From Cyanobacteria bacterium SZAS-4 (GTDB lineage: Bacteria; Cyanobacteriota; Vampirovibrionia; Obscuribacterales; Obscuribacteraceae), in NCBI GenBank assembly GCA_018266255.1, contig JAFEAT010000017.1:81242-143632 (forward strand): a stretch of DNA of 62,391 bases. Direction: 5' to 3'. Under the pieces are notes generated by a model. That model saw only the letters and a list, made by a program, of their open reading frames with translations, was not told the origin of the DNA and did not search any database. A program made the translations under genes and the position numbers. Positions within the stretch are counted from its first letter, which is position 1. Each line of letters starts with the position of its first letter. Of the stretch, positions 60,800-62,391 are shown piece by piece.

Positions 60800-62266
60800 T
60801 TATTCCCCCGTCGGTGCTTTTTTCAAAGGCAGGCGAAACCAAAATGTGCTTCCTTTTCCTTCAACACTGCTGACACCGATTTGTCCACCGTGTGCCTCTA
60901 CGAATGCTTTGCAGATAGCTAATCCGAGCCCAGTACTGGCATGTTTTTCGGCGCCTCGGTCGATTCGCTGGAATCTGTCGAAAATTTTTTGAGTGTACTG
61001 CGACGGAATGCCGAGCCCCTGGTCGATGACTTGAATCTCAGCGAACTGACCAGACTCGATCACATTTACAGATACTGTTTTTCCTGGTTGCGAATATTTT
61101 ATTGCGTTCGAAATCAGGTTGATCAAAATTTGTACAGTGCGCTGCTCGTCTGCGTGTACTTGAATCTCATCTGATATCTCTGGGTCTTCGAGAATGATTT
61201 CGTTTTGCTCGGCGAAGCCGCGAATCGATTCGATCGCATGATGAATTAGAGGAGCAACTCGAATGTCAGCGGCGTGCATCTCCAACATTCCAGCTTCAAT
61301 CTTCTCCATGTCGAGTAGCTGATTGATAAGATTGACCAGCCGAAAAATGTTTGTTTCTGAAGCTTTCACTCGTTTGATGGCGCGATCTGAAAGCTCACCG
61401 TAAGTGCCGCTTGCGAAGAGCGCTAAGGTTCCTTGCAGTGAGGTTAGTGGTGTACGCATGTCGTGGCTGATCATTGCGACAAACTCTTGTTTGCGCTGTT
61501 CGGCATTCGTCAGTTCGATAGCCACATTATGGAACACTTGATCCAGATAATTTATTTCATCGTTGCCCGCAAGCTGCGGATTGAGGGGTTTGCGACTGGC
61601 AAGCAAGAGCGCGTTTTCTCTCAGCACCGCCAGACGTCTCGTAATCGTCTTGCTAAAAAACAGGGACAGAAAAATTGAAAGGACCACGTTAAAGATGATA
61701 CTGAGCCATAAAAACAAGCGCACTCTTTGCCTGGCACCTTCCGCACCGCCTGGATATTCAGCTTGCAACCGCTGTTCTTCTTCAGTAAATCTGCGTGTTT
61801 GTTTGAGCAATGAATTGACGGCTTTCTCTGCAGCTCTTGCTTGATTGCTAAGTGTGATCACGTCAAACGGTCCAGAGTCAATACCCAGCTTTTTTCGATA
61901 GCTTGTAATGAACTCGTTGCAGCTGAGCAAACTTGCTTTCATTTCCTCGACGTGCTGTTCGCGCCGTTCATCGCCTTTGGCCAACTCGGAAAGTTTGGCA
62001 AGAGAAGCTGGAAACTCAGATATTGTTTGATCTAGTTTCAGACGTAAAGATTCCTTCTGAGTCAACTTGAACATGATTACTTGAGATCCAGCCGCCACCA
62101 AACTGCTGGTCAAACTATTTGCTTCTGCAATGATCAATTGAGAGCGTGAAAGCCGATCGATCTGATCGTCGGCCACGTTGAGCAGATGCATAAGCCAGAG
62201 CATGAACCCGATTTCGAAAACCAGGGGTACTGAAACCAGAATAATTCCTTTTTGGCGCAGCTTCAT
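60800..62266 (-). CDS. Membrane sensor histidine kinase with HAMP
   Basis: Protein of 488 residues. It has a membrane helix (about 8-28), a helical periplasmic sensor (about 30-180), a second helix (about 183-205) and HAMP (about 205-255). HisKA has H268 (MISHDMRTPLTS), and HATPase_c (about 375-485) has NLISNAIKYS, DQGLGIPS and TGLGLAI. Same layout as the kinase at 28919 but without PAS. ATG 62266 has GGAGAAGG upstream. A CATGCC/GGCATG inverted repeat (62291-62320) lies in the leader. No regulator adjacent. Confidence 0.92.
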   Translation of the reverse strand: MKLRQKGIILVSVPLVFEIGFMLWLMHLLNVADDQIDRLSRSQLIIAEANSLTSSLVAAGSQVIMFKLTQKESLRLKLDQTISEFPASLAKLSELAKGDERREQHVEEMKASLLSCNEFITSYRKKLGIDSGPFDVITLSNQARAAEKAVNSLLKQTRRFTEEEQRLQAEYPGGAEGARQRVRLFLWLSIIFNVVLSIFLSLFFSKTITRRLAVLRENALLLASRKPLNPQLAGNDEINYLDQVFHNVAIELTNAEQRKQEFVAMISHDMRTPLTSLQGTLALFASGTYGELSDRAIKRVKASETNIFRLVNLINQLLDMEKIEAGMLEMHAADIRVAPLIHHAIESIRGFAEQNEIILEDPEISDEIQVHADEQRTVQILINLISNAIKYSQPGKTVSVNVIESGQFAEIQVIDQGLGIPSQYTQKIFDRFQRIDRGAEKHASTGLGLAICKAFVEAHGGQIGVSSVEGKGSTFWFRLPLKKAPTGE

Positions 62267-62290
62267 GGTCGAGCCTTCTCCTGGTAGCAC

Positions 62291-62320
62291 CATGCCCAGT
62301 TTTAAGGCTGGTTAGGCATG
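62291..62320 (-). repeat. Inverted repeat before the histidine kinase
   Basis: CATGCC (62291-62296) and GGCATG (62315-62320) with an inner CAG/CTG pair. It lies about 25 bases before the chosen start codon and could fold as a leader hairpin or be an operator. Confidence 0.35.
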
Positions 62321-62391
62321 AGCTGTTACCAGTTCTCAGTCTCGAGCACTTTCAGGCTGCCAGGTCTGATAAATCGAGCAGCTTGCTGCAT

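Overview
The window is a gene-dense, single-chromosome-type stretch from a free-living Gram-negative-like bacterium. Protein flavour (many TPR proteins, WG repeats, PatA-like DUF4388/GGDEF sensors, a zinc-ribbon Ser/Thr kinase with LRRs, heme oxygenase, a split GlgE/TreXYZ cluster, Tad-type pseudopilins, LRV repeats) fits a non-photosynthetic relative of the cyanobacteria such as the Obscuribacterales (Melainabacteria/Vampirovibrionia). This placement is inference from gene content only; there is no rRNA or other phylogenetic marker here. I saw no tRNA, rRNA, CRISPR array, IS element, integrase or prophage gene.

Layout. 1-5.3 kb: K+ channel, RarD-like permease, TPR protein plus a multi-domain response regulator, heme oxygenase. 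5.5-22.6 kb: a carbohydrate island. On the + strand are glgE, a treS-maltokinase fusion and glgB; on the - strand are treZ, a GH77-treY fusion and glgX/treX. Together they make a closed trehalose-glycogen loop: glucan is debranched and turned to trehalose by TreX/TreY/TreZ, trehalose is turned to maltose and maltose-1-phosphate by TreS-Mak, and GlgE and GlgB return it to branched glucan. 22.7-31 kb: a short Ku-like protein in operon with a diguanylate-cyclase-like sensor, an SRPBCC protein, a TPR membrane protein, a HAD phosphatase and a PAS histidine kinase. 31-35 kb: a structured RNA candidate behind a Pho-box-like repeat, a stand-alone Clp N-domain protein, a TonB-C protein, an SDR epimerase and an OmpR-type regulator. 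35-39 kb: a two-gene unit of a caspase-fold/TPR protein, whose catalytic His is replaced, and an alpha/beta hydrolase with a DUF4384 domain. 39-44 kb: PDZ, LRV and membrane proteins and three Tad-type genes. 44-48 kb: kinase-LRR protein and the queC-queE-queF operon. 48-62 kb: TPR protein, TPR-matrixin protease, LMF-like membrane protein, several small proteins, a DUF900 hydrolase, a PolX/PHP protein lacking its polymerase aspartates, a secreted protein behind an eight-unit Pho-box-like array, a WG-repeat lipoprotein, an EF-hand-like protein and a second histidine kinase.

The most striking signals are non-coding. Eight TGTCAY motifs with 11-bp phasing (58127-58219) precede a secreted protein gene. 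A second 11-bp-phased TGTCAC pair (31175-31191) sits just upstream of a rod-like RNA fold (about 31217-31390). Both match the geometry of PhoB-type Pho boxes and suggest a phosphate-starvation regulon that includes a non-coding RNA. Other notable points are enzymes whose catalytic residues are replaced (PolX, caspase, degenerate GGDEF), a truncated GH77 domain fused to TreY, and a minimal Ku.
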